The position numbers and the translations under genes were made by a program. Below, one piece after another: positions 16,502-25,814 of a stretch of DNA of 36,532 bases (position 1 is its first letter; the number at the start of each line of letters is the position of its first letter). This DNA comes from Oscillospiraceae bacterium (lineage in GTDB: Bacteria; Bacillota; Clostridia; Oscillospirales; Ruminococcaceae), in NCBI GenBank assembly GCA_016295145.1, contig JAEDLR010000010.1, positions 1 through 36,532 on the forward strand, written 5' to 3'. Below the pieces are notes generated by a model. It was not told the DNA's origin and ran no database searches. It saw only the letters and a list, made by a program, of their open reading frames with translations.

Positions 16502-16630
16502 TCAGCAGGCATTGCCTGTAAAGTAGCGGGGACGATACTTGGTGCGGTAAAGCTCCATCGCATAACGGACGGAAATCACAGCAGTGCAGAAAATAGCAAT
16601 CAGCATGAAAACTTTGACAACTTGCTTCAC
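16502..16630 (-). CDS. Small 42-residue membrane protein upstream of ilvE
   Basis: A GTG-initiated frame of 43 codons including stop lies between the ilvE promoter and ilvE. GGGAGG sits nine bases before the GTG. The predicted product has a Lys near the start, one hydrophobic helix (about residues 4-22, VVKVFMLIAIFCTAVISV), then a basic Tyr/Arg-rich tail ending in NAC. It contains several Val and Ile codons, so a leader-peptide role in attenuation was considered. There is no terminator/antiterminator pair in the 57 bases to ilvE, and a small transmembrane protein seems more likely. I do not recognise a family. Confidence 0.6.
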   Translation of the reverse strand: MKQVVKVFMLIAIFCTAVISVRYAMELYRTKYRPRYFTGNAC

Positions 16631-16670
16631 GGTCAGCAACCTCCCATCACAAAATGTGTACTCTGTTCTT

Positions 16671-16699
16671 ATTATAGCACAATTATTCTAATACAACAA
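16671..16699 (-). promoter_or_regulatory. Promoter of the small membrane gene and ilvE
   Basis: TTGTTG (16699-16694) and TATAAT (16676-16671) on the minus strand, spacing 17. It is back to back with the rightward promoter at 16750-16778. Confidence 0.8.
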
Positions 16700-16749
16700 T
16701 AGGTTTTGCGAATTTTTTTGGGTTTGCATGAAAAAAACTGCAAAATCAC

Positions 16750-16778
16750 TTGCAAAACTGCCACATTTCCTCTATAAT
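16750..16778 (+). promoter_or_regulatory. Promoter of the small membrane protein / radical SAM pair
   Basis: TTGCAA (16750-16755) and TATAAT (16773-16778) with a 17-base spacer. Confidence 0.82.
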
Positions 16779-16829
16779 AGTAATATGGAATTTTGCGCAG
16801 TGCATACTGCGGAAAGGAGCGTCCCCGTT

Positions 16830-17066
16830 ATGGCACAGAATCAGAGCCCATCGGCCAGTGAGCCGATCCGTAAAAAGACCGCAAACAAAAAGCGTCGCCG
16901 CCGCCGTCCGGCTGTTGTGTTCCGCGCAAGTATGCTGGTATTCATCTGGCTGATCTGTTTTCTCTCCTGCTTTGCAGCCTACATGATCAGCAAGAATATG
17001 TTTGATGACAAAACGAAAGACAGTTCGGATGCTACGATTACCGCAAGCGTTGTCAGTACATTGTAA
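16830..17066 (+). CDS. Small basic single-pass membrane protein
   Basis: The 78-residue product has a strongly basic N-terminal third (RKKTANKKRRRRR at about 17-29). One transmembrane helix follows at about 38-58 (LVFIWLICFLSCFAAYMI), then a short outside tail rich in Asp, Ser, Thr and Val. The positive-inside rule predicts N-in, C-out. AAAGGAG lies ten bases before this ATG. A longer frame starting at 16728 would begin upstream of the promoter and is rejected. The stop lies five bases before the radical SAM start, so the two genes are almost certainly coupled. I do not recognise the family. It could be an assembly factor of the envelope or, more speculatively, the substrate of the radical SAM enzyme. 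Confidence 0.78.
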   Translation: MAQNQSPSASEPIRKKTANKKRRRRRPAVVFRASMLVFIWLICFLSCFAAYMISKNMFDDKTKDSSDATITASVVSTL

Positions 17067-17071
17067 CCGCA

Positions 17072-17905
17072 ATGTATACACGTGTTTATGTTGAAATCAC
17101 AAATATCTGCAATATGCACTGTTCGTTCTGTCACGGGCATCACCGCGCACCCATGCGCATGGATATGCAGACCTTTTCGCATATCATCAGCGAACTGAAA
17201 GGCAAAACCGAATACCTCTACTACCACTTAATGGGTGAGCCGCTGACCCACCCGTTGCTACCCGATTTTTTATCCCTCGCCAGAGCCGAAGGGTTTCACT
17301 CGGCAATTACCACCAACGGCACCTTGCTGCCAGAGCACGGGCAGGCACTGCTTGCTGCAGGATTGTATAAGGTCAGTGTATCGCTTCACAGCTTTGAGGA
17401 CGGATCTGAGGCGGACTTTTTTCGGTATCTTGACGGCGTGATACAGTTTGCCGAAATTGCTACTGCAGCCGATGTGATCGTATCGCTGCGGCTTTGGAAC
17501 AAGGGCTGCGACAACGGCAGAAATGCGATCATTCTTGCGTATCTGCAGGGAAAACTGACGGGTGACTGGAAAGAAAACACCCGCGGTTACCGTATCCGCC
17601 CGAAGTTGCATTTGGAGTGGGGCGAACGCTTTGCCTGGCCGGATCGATCGGCTGCAGTGCAGGGCACGCATTTTTTCTGCTACGGAATGCGTGATCATTT
17701 CGGTATTCTCTGTGATGGCAGCGTGGTTCCCTGCTGCCTTGACAGCGAAGGGGATATTACCCTCGGCAATGTGCTGACACAGCCCCTTGCTGAAATTCTG
17801 TCATCACCCAGAGCTGTGGCAATTCATGAGGGCTTTTCGCGCCGTGTCGCTGCTGAGGAATTGTGCCGCCGTTGCGCCTACGCGCAGCGGTTTATCGACC
17901 GATAG
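17072..17905 (+). CDS. Radical SAM protein with SPASM-like C-terminus
   Basis: This is a 277-residue radical SAM enzyme. The [4Fe-4S] motif is CNMHCSFC (residues 13-20). The GEPLTHP segment after strand 2 and TTNGTLL are the usual SAM-binding elements, and VSVSLHSFE marks strand 4. The C-terminal part has CYGMRDHFGILCDGSVVPCC, then LGNVL and LCRRC. This is the cysteine spacing of SPASM-type auxiliary cluster domains found in peptide- and protein-modifying enzymes. There is no clear ribosome-binding site; the start lies five bases after the previous stop, so it relies on coupling. The substrate is unknown. A shared hairpin ends the transcript. Confidence 0.88.
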   Translation: MYTRVYVEITNICNMHCSFCHGHHRAPMRMDMQTFSHIISELKGKTEYLYYHLMGEPLTHPLLPDFLSLARAEGFHSAITTNGTLLPEHGQALLAAGLYKVSVSLHSFEDGSEADFFRYLDGVIQFAEIATAADVIVSLRLWNKGCDNGRNAIILAYLQGKLTGDWKENTRGYRIRPKLHLEWGERFAWPDRSAAVQGTHFFCYGMRDHFGILCDGSVVPCCLDSEGDITLGNVLTQPLAEILSSPRAVAIHEGFSRRVAAEELCRRCAYAQRFIDR

Positions 17906-17934
17906 CATATCCACTGCCGATTTACAAAATCGAA

Positions 17935-17972
17935 AAGACGCTTTTGAGATCACCCTCAGAAGCGTCTTTTTT
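17935..17972. terminator. Bidirectional terminator between the radical SAM gene and addA
   Basis: AAGACGCTTTTGAG (17935-17948) pairs with CTCAGAAGCGTCTT (17955-17968) with one G-U pair and a six-base loop. TTTTTT follows rightward, and TTTTC follows leftward, so it serves both convergent transcripts. Confidence 0.9.
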
Positions 17973-17977
17973 GATCG

Positions 17978-20900
17978 TTAGGTGTTGATGCATTGCTGCA
18001 TTGGAAATGATACAGTCACAGGAACGGTTTTTTGCAGGCTCAGCGAATAAATGCAGCAATCTTTCACAGGCTTGCCGGTCAGCAATGCCAATGCAGCGGC
18101 ATACAGACGCAACTGCTCACTGTAACGCTCCAGTAACATCTCTGCGGTGACGTTACGGTCGGTTTTGTAATCCACAAGCACATAGCCGTCGTCCTCGGTG
18201 AATACCAGATCCATGATACCGATCAACAGACCGTCGGTGCCTGCATATTGCTCACCAATGGAAGCCAGACTGTCGCAAAGCTGCAAATCGGCAAGCGCAA
18301 CCGTAAATTTGCGTTCACGCTGCACCGATGCGGAAGCAGCAATGCGCTTGTACAAATCCGATTTGAAAAACGCAGCAATATCCGAAGCGCGTACAGCCTT
18401 TGCTTGCTGTGCAGTCAACTTGCCACGCTGTTCCAATGCCGTGATCTCCGCTTCCAAATCGTTGGCAGCAGAGGGAAAATCGACGTATTCCATAAAAGTA
18501 TGCAGCGCTGTACCGCGCTCGGCACCGCTTAATCCGTGACGGTCACGGGTAAACAACGGGCGGCGTAAAGGCGCAGAAAATTCCTCGGCTTTCACCAGTT
18601 CCGAAACACCGTATTTTGCCGTCAATCCCACCGTAGGCGAATCATAGTGCCATGCACAGCGTTTTTGCAGTTCGGCAAGCAGCTCCGCGTCATACTGCTC
18701 CGTTTTCTCCTCTGCCACTGCCAGCGAATCGGCAAGCACATCATCGCCATCTACCACACTGACAGAAAGCGGTGCCATGGTACGGTCAACAGAGCAATCC
18801 ACGCCAAGCATATCACGCAAATCATCGCAGTTCGGGTGGCGGATGAACGCCATGAGCAGCCAATCACGCATACAGCCTGCAAAGCCAGTCAGCATGTCGG
18901 TCTGCCCCCCAAAGGATTCCTGCATAACCGCAAAGGTCGCGGCGCGATCGGCGACAGATTTCCCGTATGCGATGGGCATAATCAGCCGTTCTCTGGCACG
19001 GGTGAGTGCCACATACAGCAGACGCATTTCCTCGCTGAGGGATTCCTTCCGGTTCTGTGCGGCGATGGCTTCATAGGGCAGCGTTTTGCCAATGGTGTAT
19101 TGCTTCTGATCACGCAGGCAGAATCCAAAGCCCATATCGCCATGATAACAGTACGGCGAATCGCTCTCGTTGCGGTTGGTGAAAGAAGTATCGGAGTGGG
19201 CAAGAATGACAAAGGGTGCTTCCAGACCCTTGGATTTATGAATGGTTTTGATGCTGACCACATTGGCAGTACCTGCCAGCACGCCGCCGCCATCCAGATC
19301 ACTTTTGCGGCGGAGAATGGCATCCAGATAGCGCAAAAAGGCGGATAATCCACCACCGCGATTTGTTTCAAATGCACGGGCATAGGAAAGCAGTGCGCGC
19401 AGATTGGCTTTCTTCTTGGCACCGTCACCACTGAGCTGCATCATGCCGAGAAAATCGGTGCGGTGATACAGACGGCGGATGAGTTGTTCTGGCGTTTCCA
19501 CTGCAGAATACAGGCGCATCGATTCCAGAAATGCGAGATAATCGCTGCAGCGCTGCACAAATGCCCCATCATAGCTTTGGGGCGCATCTGCGATTTTGCG
19601 CAAGCCCTGAAACAGGCTGTGATTACGGTCAGCAAGGCGCACGGTGATAAGATCATCGGTGGTAAAGCCCATCATGGGCGAGAGCATTGCCGCCGCCATC
19701 GAAACATCCAGCAAAGGATTATCCACTGCCCGCAAAATCTCAAGCAGCAGCGTGATCTCAGGCGATTGCAGATAGCTTTTCGATTCCACGGCACTGACGG
19801 GCACTTGCTCTGCCACAAGAGCATCCGCAAAGCGGGTCATGCGCGTATTGGTACGCAGCAAAATCAGAAAATCCTTGGGCTGACAGGGTCGCAGCGTGCC
19901 GTCACGGTCTTTGACCGGTGTTCCCTGCTCCAGATGCTGCCGGATCCGCTTTGCAACGGCTTCTTCTTCACGGCACTGCCGGTCAACCGTTTTCAGCATC
20001 AGCAGCTCTACGGAACGGTCAGCCGGTGGATACTCCGCGCCCTGCACCAACGCCTCCGCATCGGTATAAGCGATCTCACCGACCGTTTTGGTCATCAGCA
20101 AGGAAAACACATGATTCACGCAATCAATCACGGCGGTATCACTGCGGAAATTGCGGTTCAGATAAATGCAAGTGTTCTCAGTGAGCATGGGCGTATTATA
20201 CGAAACAGATTCCTCCATGGCACGCATAAAATTCGCAGGATTTGCCGCACGAAAGCGGTAAATACACTGCTTGCTGTCACCCACCACAAACAGATTGCTG
20301 CCATAATGCTCTGCGTTGCCGCCCTTGGAAAGCATACGGAAAATCAGATCCTGTTGGTTGTCGGCGTCCTGGAATTCATCAATCATGATGATGTCATACT
20401 GCTGCGAAAGCGACTCTGCAAGGGGCGTCTTCATCAGAGTACCGTCCGCCTCCTGCCGGGCGAGCAACTGCAATGCAAGCTTCATGGCATCAGCAAAGCC
20501 AACCACACTGCGCGCGACCTTTTCCTCCCATAGAATCGTGTCAAAACGGCACAGCAACCGATACATCGCCATCAGCAGCGCATTGTGCCGCGGCAGATCT
20601 TCTGAAGCAAAACGCAACGGCAGTGACCATTTTTCCAGATTTTCAAGCTGCTGCTTCGCGGTACTGCGCATGGCAGATACCACCGCTTTGGCTTCATCTA
20701 TGCCAACACCCTTTTTCCTGACAGGCACCATACGCCCGAAGGATACCCCACAAAGGGCATCGGCAAGCGCGGTCAGATCCTGACGCTCCAACGCAGAAAA
20801 TGCATCCTCCGCATAGCACGATTCCGTTTGCAGCAAGGCGGTGAGCTTCTCGTTCTCCAAAACTTCGGCAGCATGGAGTGCCTTGTGATACATGGCACGG

Positions 20901-21565
20901 ATGTCCGTCAGACTGGTACGGATACATTCCAATGCTGCCTGCTGAAACTGGCCGCGTTCGATTTTCTGTGCTGCATCGTTCAGCAGCATAATGCCAAAGG
21001 GCACCGACTCTACATCCCGGTAAATGGCAAGCAGCATACTGTCCAGATTTTGGTCATTCTTATCGCAGAACGCATCCAGCAGCAATGCCTTATCCTCTGC
21101 CGCCGCTGCATCACATTCCGCATCGGCATAGAATTGTTCAATGGCGGCATTCATGCAATCGGCACGCATACCGTCCTCCTCGCTTGCCTCCATGACGCGG
21201 AAGCCCGGCGTAATCCCAAGCTGCGAAAAATGCTCGCGGAGCAAATCAAAGCAAAAGCTATGGATTGTGGATATTTTTGCACTTTGCAGCATGGTCTGCT
21301 GACGGCGCAGCCATACATTGCCCATTGCGGATTCCAGCTTTGCGGACAGTGCCAGATCCAGACGCTGCCGCACCTCTGCCGCCGCATCATTGGTAAATGT
21401 CACAACCACCACGCGCTCGGCAGGGGTGGGGTGTTCCTCATCCGCAAGCAGACGGATCAGACGCTCAACCAGTACAGAGGTTTTACCGCTGCCTGCTGCG
21501 GCACTAACCACAAGGGATGCGCCTCTGGCAAGAATCGCGGCTTCCTGTTGGGGGGTCCAGCTCAT
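17978..21565 (-). CDS. addA: ATP-dependent helicase/nuclease subunit A
   Basis: AddA is the helicase and nuclease subunit of the AddAB complex, which resects double-strand breaks for RecA loading and degrades foreign linear DNA. The 1195-residue protein begins with the UvrD-like Q motif (TPQQEAAI). Walker A is SAAAGSGKTSVLV with Lys28. Other helicase motifs include TFTNDAAAEV, the IMIDEFQDADNQQ DExx box, GDSKQCIYRFR, and IKTIHKSKGLEAPFV, then LYVALTRARERL. The C-terminal RecB-family nuclease has the GIMDLVF and LVDYKTDRN motifs with the catalytic Asp and Lys. The start overlaps addB by four bases. It is the last gene of the WYL-initiated operon and ends at a shared terminator. Confidence 0.96.
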   Translation of the reverse strand: MSWTPQQEAAILARGASLVVSAAAGSGKTSVLVERLIRLLADEEHPTPAERVVVVTFTNDAAAEVRQRLDLALSAKLESAMGNVWLRRQQTMLQSAKISTIHSFCFDLLREHFSQLGITPGFRVMEASEEDGMRADCMNAAIEQFYADAECDAAAAEDKALLLDAFCDKNDQNLDSMLLAIYRDVESVPFGIMLLNDAAQKIERGQFQQAALECIRTSLTDIRAMYHKALHAAEVLENEKLTALLQTESCYAEDAFSALERQDLTALADALCGVSFGRMVPVRKKGVGIDEAKAVVSAMRSTAKQQLENLEKWSLPLRFASEDLPRHNALLMAMYRLLCRFDTILWEEKVARSVVGFADAMKLALQLLARQEADGTLMKTPLAESLSQQYDIIMIDEFQDADNQQDLIFRMLSKGGNAEHYGSNLFVVGDSKQCIYRFRAANPANFMRAMEESVSYNTPMLTENTCIYLNRNFRSDTAVIDCVNHVFSLLMTKTVGEIAYTDAEALVQGAEYPPADRSVELLMLKTVDRQCREEEAVAKRIRQHLEQGTPVKDRDGTLRPCQPKDFLILLRTNTRMTRFADALVAEQVPVSAVESKSYLQSPEITLLLEILRAVDNPLLDVSMAAAMLSPMMGFTTDDLITVRLADRNHSLFQGLRKIADAPQSYDGAFVQRCSDYLAFLESMRLYSAVETPEQLIRRLYHRTDFLGMMQLSGDGAKKKANLRALLSYARAFETNRGGGLSAFLRYLDAILRRKSDLDGGGVLAGTANVVSIKTIHKSKGLEAPFVILAHSDTSFTNRNESDSPYCYHGDMGFGFCLRDQKQYTIGKTLPYEAIAAQNRKESLSEEMRLLYVALTRARERLIMPIAYGKSVADRAATFAVMQESFGGQTDMLTGFAGCMRDWLLMAFIRHPNCDDLRDMLGVDCSVDRTMAPLSVSVVDGDDVLADSLAVAEEKTEQYDAELLAELQKRCAWHYDSPTVGLTAKYGVSELVKAEEFSAPLRRPLFTRDRHGLSGAERGTALHTFMEYVDFPSAANDLEAEITALEQRGKLTAQQAKAVRASDIAAFFKSDLYKRIAASASVQRERKFTVALADLQLCDSLASIGEQYAGTDGLLIGIMDLVFTEDDGYVLVDYKTDRNVTAEMLLERYSEQLRLYAAALALLTGKPVKDCCIYSLSLQKTVPVTVSFPMQQCINT

Positions 21566-24500
21566 GTTGCATCCTCCTCTCGGTGGGCTGCTGTACCGTT
21601 CATGATATCCTCCATGGCGGCAAGCACGGTTTTTTCACTTTCAGGATAGCGCGGTATGATTGCATCGGTAATGCCGGCGCCGCAGATACCCGTAAAATCA
21701 CAATAGCGGCAGGCATCGGTATAAAAGGGAATATTACTTTTCGGCTGCATGGGAGAGGGTGCTACCTCACCCTGCAAATAGCTCTCCGCGGCAGTTTTGA
21801 TGATATCCTCAATATACCTGCGCAGATTTTGCAACTGCGATTGCGTAAATACCTGTGAATCCTCCGTCAGCAGCGGCGTACCGTTGCCTGTATCATTAGT
21901 AGCAAGCTTTGCAGGAATATACACACCTGCAACATTCTGCTCCATAGCGCTAAGCACACCGCGGTCGCAAAGCACGGTACCGCTCATTCGGAAATGACTG
22001 TTGAAATATTCCGCAACGGATTGCATATCATCGCGACTGCGGTCAGCAGTGGGCGCACCCGATGGCATATACAATACACCGGCAGGCTGCACCTGCGGAT
22101 AATGCGCATTGTCATCCAGCAGTGCAAACAGATATAGCAGCATCTGCAAATTCAGACCGTAGTATAAATCGGCAGGATGATACCGCTTCGTGCCTGTTTT
22201 GTAATCCACCACGCGCAAATAGGTTTGTCCGTTTTCCTCGCAGAGGTCTACGCGGTCAACCTTGCCGTTGAGATAGATCATCATACCGTTGGAAAGCCGC
22301 AGGGTAAAGGGTGCTGTGCCCTGTTCCTCGCCAAGTTTGCCGATGACCAACTCGCAGGCATGGGGTGAAAAAGCGGACTGTGCCATCTCAGCTTGTGTAT
22401 GCTGCAACAGAGAAAGCATTTTTCCGGTAACGGCATGGTAGTTCTGCATAAATCTTGCACTGCGGTTTGCAGCACCGCCCATCTCTTTGCGGAGAAAATC
22501 GTCTGCACAAACTTCGGCATGATGTCGGAGCCCATCAGTTGAAAGTGCCAAAAACTCCTCACGGGTGGGATACTCGGTAAACAGACGCTCCATGCAATAA
22601 TGTACCAGATTGCCTACGGACAGGGAATTGAAATCGTTTTTACGGCGCACATACAGCCGCAGACCGTTTGTGCAAAAGGCCTTGAAGGGGCATTCCACCA
22701 GGTTTTCGATTTTGGTGGCGGAAAGCCTCATGACACTGCCTGTCAATTCCAGCATTTTTTGTGGGTCGCTAACACGCAGACGGGCAGGGTCGGTAGCACG
22801 GCGCAGACGCTCCATGCGAAGCTTGTCCTCGGGATTCTGGTCAAGCATGGCTCTTACTGTTTCGGATTCGGTACGGTCAAGGAGATAATCCTGCACAAAG
22901 CTATAATATGCGGCACTCTTTGTGGTGACATAAAACGCTGCACCCATACGGTCTGCATACTGCATGGTACGCTTCGGCAAAAGCTGTCGGATCTGCCCAA
23001 GTACGGCAGCAGGCAGCAGGCGTTTGCCGTTTTCCTCTGCAAGGGGATAGGACAGATACAGCCGATGGGACGGCGCAGAAAGTGTCTTATAGACGATCAG
23101 GCGTTCATCGGCGCATAAATCACGCACAGAACGGGCAAGATGCACGCCCTGCTGCTCCAGCAAGGTGCGTTCGTTTTCGCTGAACAAGCCGCCTGTGGAA
23201 ATATTGGCAGGGAATTCGCCCTCAATGGCCCCAAGTACAAACACAATTTTCGGTGCATCGTATCGGGCGGCAGCGGCAGTCTGTACCGTTACGGCGTCCA
23301 GCGTCTGGGGCGGAATCGGTATCTGATTCTGGCGCAGAACGGTAGATAGCAAATCGCTGAACTGCAAAAAGGTGATGGTATCCCCTTTTAGCGCGGTATA
23401 CATGGTATCCAGTAACTCCGTAAACCGATTCCAGAGCTTACGCAGCGCACGGGCACCGCTGACATCTCCTTGCTCGTGCAGATGCGCCGCAAGTCCACCC
23501 ACACGCATGGGAATCCCAGCTTCATCCATACACTGATACAATGCCGCACAAAGGGCAGCTCCATCTGTAGATGCCTCAGGACGGCGCAGCTTCATCACAG
23601 GCTCCATAATCTGTTGCCGCATCTTCTCCATGATACCGCTGGGGTCGGTTTCCTTAACAAACGGCTGCTCCCACTGCGTGCCCTCAATATCCCATGTATA
23701 GGCATAATTTTCCAGATCGGCGGCTGCTGCCGGATGCAAAGGCGAAAGCTGCGTTTTCAGGTACAGCAAAATATGCTCGGTAGAGGTTTTTTCGGCAAGC
23801 TGCAACAATGCAATGGGCAGCTTCATCACGGCTGTATGCAGCACACTGCGCCGCAGATCCATAAAATAGGGAATCTCATAGCGTGCAAAAGCTGCCTCCA
23901 GCAGAAAACCGTATCGCTCCAGATCATGGGTTACCACCATGATATCACGACACTGTGCTTCACCGCAATACAGCAGATCACGAATCTGCGCGGCGGTATA
24001 CTCTGCCTCCAATGTCACATCTCTTGCCTCCGTTACGATTACGGCGGTCTCGCCGTCATAGGGGGGGCGGCTGTCAGTAAAAACATAACGGCTGAGATGG
24101 GCAAGGGAAGGGCTATCAAAGCGGTGCTGTTCGGTCAGAAGATGCGTTTCCACGGGGCACATCAGATCCGTTGCCAGACGCTTTAACTGCCGACAGGTCC
24201 CATTAACGGCATCAAAACGAGAATAATCGGGCGCATCGGGGTCATCGGTACGCAGGGCGATCCAAAGGGCATCTGCATCGCGCAGCATGACCTCAAGCAT
24301 TGCATACTGATCACCCGTAAAGGATTCAAACTCATCAAGAAACAGGGTTGTTCCACGCAGAAAACCGGTACCGTCCGCAAAGGCGGCTGCCATGGCAAGG
24401 TCACACATGGTATCACGGAGGCCATGCTTTGCAAGTTCCTCCAGATAATCCGCGTAGATGCGTGCCAGATCCAGTGTTTTTTCGGAGAGGACACCCTCCG

Positions 24501-24936
24501 TCACACCGGCAGCTTCCGCCAGCTGCTCCGGCGTATTACCCGATTGCATCAGTTCCGTAAGCTGCTTCTGCATCTCCGGCAAAAAGCCGGGACGCATCGC
24601 CTGCGTATCATAAAAGCGCAGGGCGTGGGCATTGCCCAACCGATGCAATACACGGTGCAGCACAATGGTTTTTGTCACATCATCTGCGGCATCTCTGGTA
24701 CCGTTGGCGACTGCTTCCAGAATCTCGGCAGTCATACTGCGAAAGCTGCCTGTCACCACACGGTTGAAAGCCGCTGCACCAAGCATCCCATAGAGTTTTT
24801 TATCATAGGTGAATGCAAATTGTTCAGGCACCAGTGTACGCACAGTCTGCCCGCCCTGCAAAGCGGCTTGCAGTTGTTGCATCAGCATAGTGGATTTTCC
24901 CGAACCTGCGCCGCCAATGATCAGATGTAGCTCCAT
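21562..24936 (-). CDS. addB: ATP-dependent helicase/nuclease subunit B
   Basis: AddB is the second subunit of AddAB; in relatives it recognises Chi and carries a second nuclease. The 1124-residue protein has a P-loop GGAGSGKST (8-16). The C-terminal nuclease shows GKVDRVDLC and LRVVDYKTGTK. Four cysteines are placed as in the AddB iron-sulfur cluster: one in NLVECPFKAFC, and the CRYCDFTGIC group near the C-terminus. GGGAG lies before the ATG, and the upstream M50-type gene ends 33 bases away. It overlaps addA by four bases. The order addB-addA is that of other Firmicutes. Confidence 0.95.
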   Translation of the reverse strand: MELHLIIGGAGSGKSTMLMQQLQAALQGGQTVRTLVPEQFAFTYDKKLYGMLGAAAFNRVVTGSFRSMTAEILEAVANGTRDAADDVTKTIVLHRVLHRLGNAHALRFYDTQAMRPGFLPEMQKQLTELMQSGNTPEQLAEAAGVTEGVLSEKTLDLARIYADYLEELAKHGLRDTMCDLAMAAAFADGTGFLRGTTLFLDEFESFTGDQYAMLEVMLRDADALWIALRTDDPDAPDYSRFDAVNGTCRQLKRLATDLMCPVETHLLTEQHRFDSPSLAHLSRYVFTDSRPPYDGETAVIVTEARDVTLEAEYTAAQIRDLLYCGEAQCRDIMVVTHDLERYGFLLEAAFARYEIPYFMDLRRSVLHTAVMKLPIALLQLAEKTSTEHILLYLKTQLSPLHPAAAADLENYAYTWDIEGTQWEQPFVKETDPSGIMEKMRQQIMEPVMKLRRPEASTDGAALCAALYQCMDEAGIPMRVGGLAAHLHEQGDVSGARALRKLWNRFTELLDTMYTALKGDTITFLQFSDLLSTVLRQNQIPIPPQTLDAVTVQTAAAARYDAPKIVFVLGAIEGEFPANISTGGLFSENERTLLEQQGVHLARSVRDLCADERLIVYKTLSAPSHRLYLSYPLAEENGKRLLPAAVLGQIRQLLPKRTMQYADRMGAAFYVTTKSAAYYSFVQDYLLDRTESETVRAMLDQNPEDKLRMERLRRATDPARLRVSDPQKMLELTGSVMRLSATKIENLVECPFKAFCTNGLRLYVRRKNDFNSLSVGNLVHYCMERLFTEYPTREEFLALSTDGLRHHAEVCADDFLRKEMGGAANRSARFMQNYHAVTGKMLSLLQHTQAEMAQSAFSPHACELVIGKLGEEQGTAPFTLRLSNGMMIYLNGKVDRVDLCEENGQTYLRVVDYKTGTKRYHPADLYYGLNLQMLLYLFALLDDNAHYPQVQPAGVLYMPSGAPTADRSRDDMQSVAEYFNSHFRMSGTVLCDRGVLSAMEQNVAGVYIPAKLATNDTGNGTPLLTEDSQVFTQSQLQNLRRYIEDIIKTAAESYLQGEVAPSPMQPKSNIPFYTDACRYCDFTGICGAGITDAIIPRYPESEKTVLAAMEDIMNGTAAHREEDAT

Positions 24937-24969
24937 TGGATCTCCCCCATTTCATGTTCCGTTGATATT

Positions 24970-25551
24970 TCACGAACGCAGCCATTCCGCTGCAAACAAA
25001 AAGAACAGCATCGCCCACATGGTCACGGTGGTATAGGGCTGATGCACCATCAGACAAACAAAGCCTGCCGTGATGCAGATGATCCAGCAACGCCAAATAC
25101 ACTGCACACGGTGGGGTGCTGCATCCCACAACAGTTGCTCCAGCAGCAGATACAACAATGTACCCCCATCGGTGCTGCGGTAGGGCATCAGATTACAAGC
25201 AGCAGTGGCAAGCTGCCACTGCGCTGCATTTTCAAAGCCTGTCTGCATACAAATCACGGCAGCCAGCAAATTGGCACAAACGCCTGAAAGCAAAATCACT
25301 GCCTGCTGCCCTGTAGAATAGACTGTCAGATGCTCTCCGCACAAATTACAGCCCACTGCCGAAATATGCAGCATCTGCGGCTTGCAGCCGTAATAACAGA
25401 ATGCCAGAAAATGCGCGCTCTCATGCAGCACACAGGCAAAGCACATCTGCAAGACCTCAGGCAGGGGCAGCATCATGCACAGCAATGCCCCCAATGCAGG
25501 TGCGGTAAAATCCACACGCAACTGCATACCACAAATATTTATGCAAACCAT
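24970..25551 (-). CDS. M50-type (site-2 protease-like) membrane metalloprotease
   Basis: The 193-residue polytopic protein has the zinc site of intramembrane M50 proteases: HESAH (His43, Glu44, His47) at the end of a hydrophobic segment and the second motif NLMPYRSTDGG with Asp128. About five hydrophobic segments are present. It resembles the SpoIVFB branch, which cleaves pro-sigma-K in spore formers, but without CBS domains. I cannot assign a substrate. The ATG chosen lies inside the 3' end of the previous gene (13-base overlap). A TTG six codons earlier is an alternative. Neither has a strong ribosome-binding site, which suggests coupling. The next gene is addB. Confidence 0.82.
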   Translation of the reverse strand: MVCINICGMQLRVDFTAPALGALLCMMLPLPEVLQMCFACVLHESAHFLAFCYYGCKPQMLHISAVGCNLCGEHLTVYSTGQQAVILLSGVCANLLAAVICMQTGFENAAQWQLATAACNLMPYRSTDGGTLLYLLLEQLLWDAAPHRVQCIWRCWIICITAGFVCLMVHQPYTTVTMWAMLFFLFAAEWLRS

Positions 25552-25760
25552 GCTACGATCATCTGCCAAAGCTGCTGCACGGTGGGCGTGAGGTGTTCAA
25601 GCCGCTGCCATTGTAACAAAATGCCGCCAGCGTACTCCGGTACCAGACATTGCAGCACCACAAAGATCAGTGCCGCAGATACCACAAGGATGCCCTGTGT
25701 GGCAATATGATCCTGCAAGGTTAAAACGGTTTTTCTTCGTTGATACGATGATACAGCCAT
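25539..25760 (-). CDS. Small single-pass membrane protein
   Basis: The 73-residue product has a short basic N-terminus (YQRRK), one transmembrane helix at about 23-41 (GILVVSAALIFVVLQCLV) and a hydrophilic-to-amphipathic C-terminus with several Gln and Trp residues. GGGGAGG is eight bases before the ATG. It overlaps the M50-type gene by 13 bases, so the two are probably made together; it could be a partner or regulator of the protease, which is inference. I do not recognise the family. Confidence 0.72.
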   Translation of the reverse strand: MAVSSYQRRKTVLTLQDHIATQGILVVSAALIFVVLQCLVPEYAGGILLQWQRLEHLTPTVQQLWQMIVAWFA

Positions 25761-25814
25761 GGCATATGCCTCCCCAAAAGCCTCTGCTGTATCATATGCG
25801 AGATGGGATACGGA

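Noticed and set aside
16445..16630. Amino-acid attenuator upstream of ilvE
   Set aside because: There is a small frame with some Ile and Val codons, but no terminator hairpin with a U-tract before ilvE and no run of regulatory codons.
16728..16829. Longer start for the small membrane protein
   Set aside because: The frame begins upstream of the -35 box of its own promoter.
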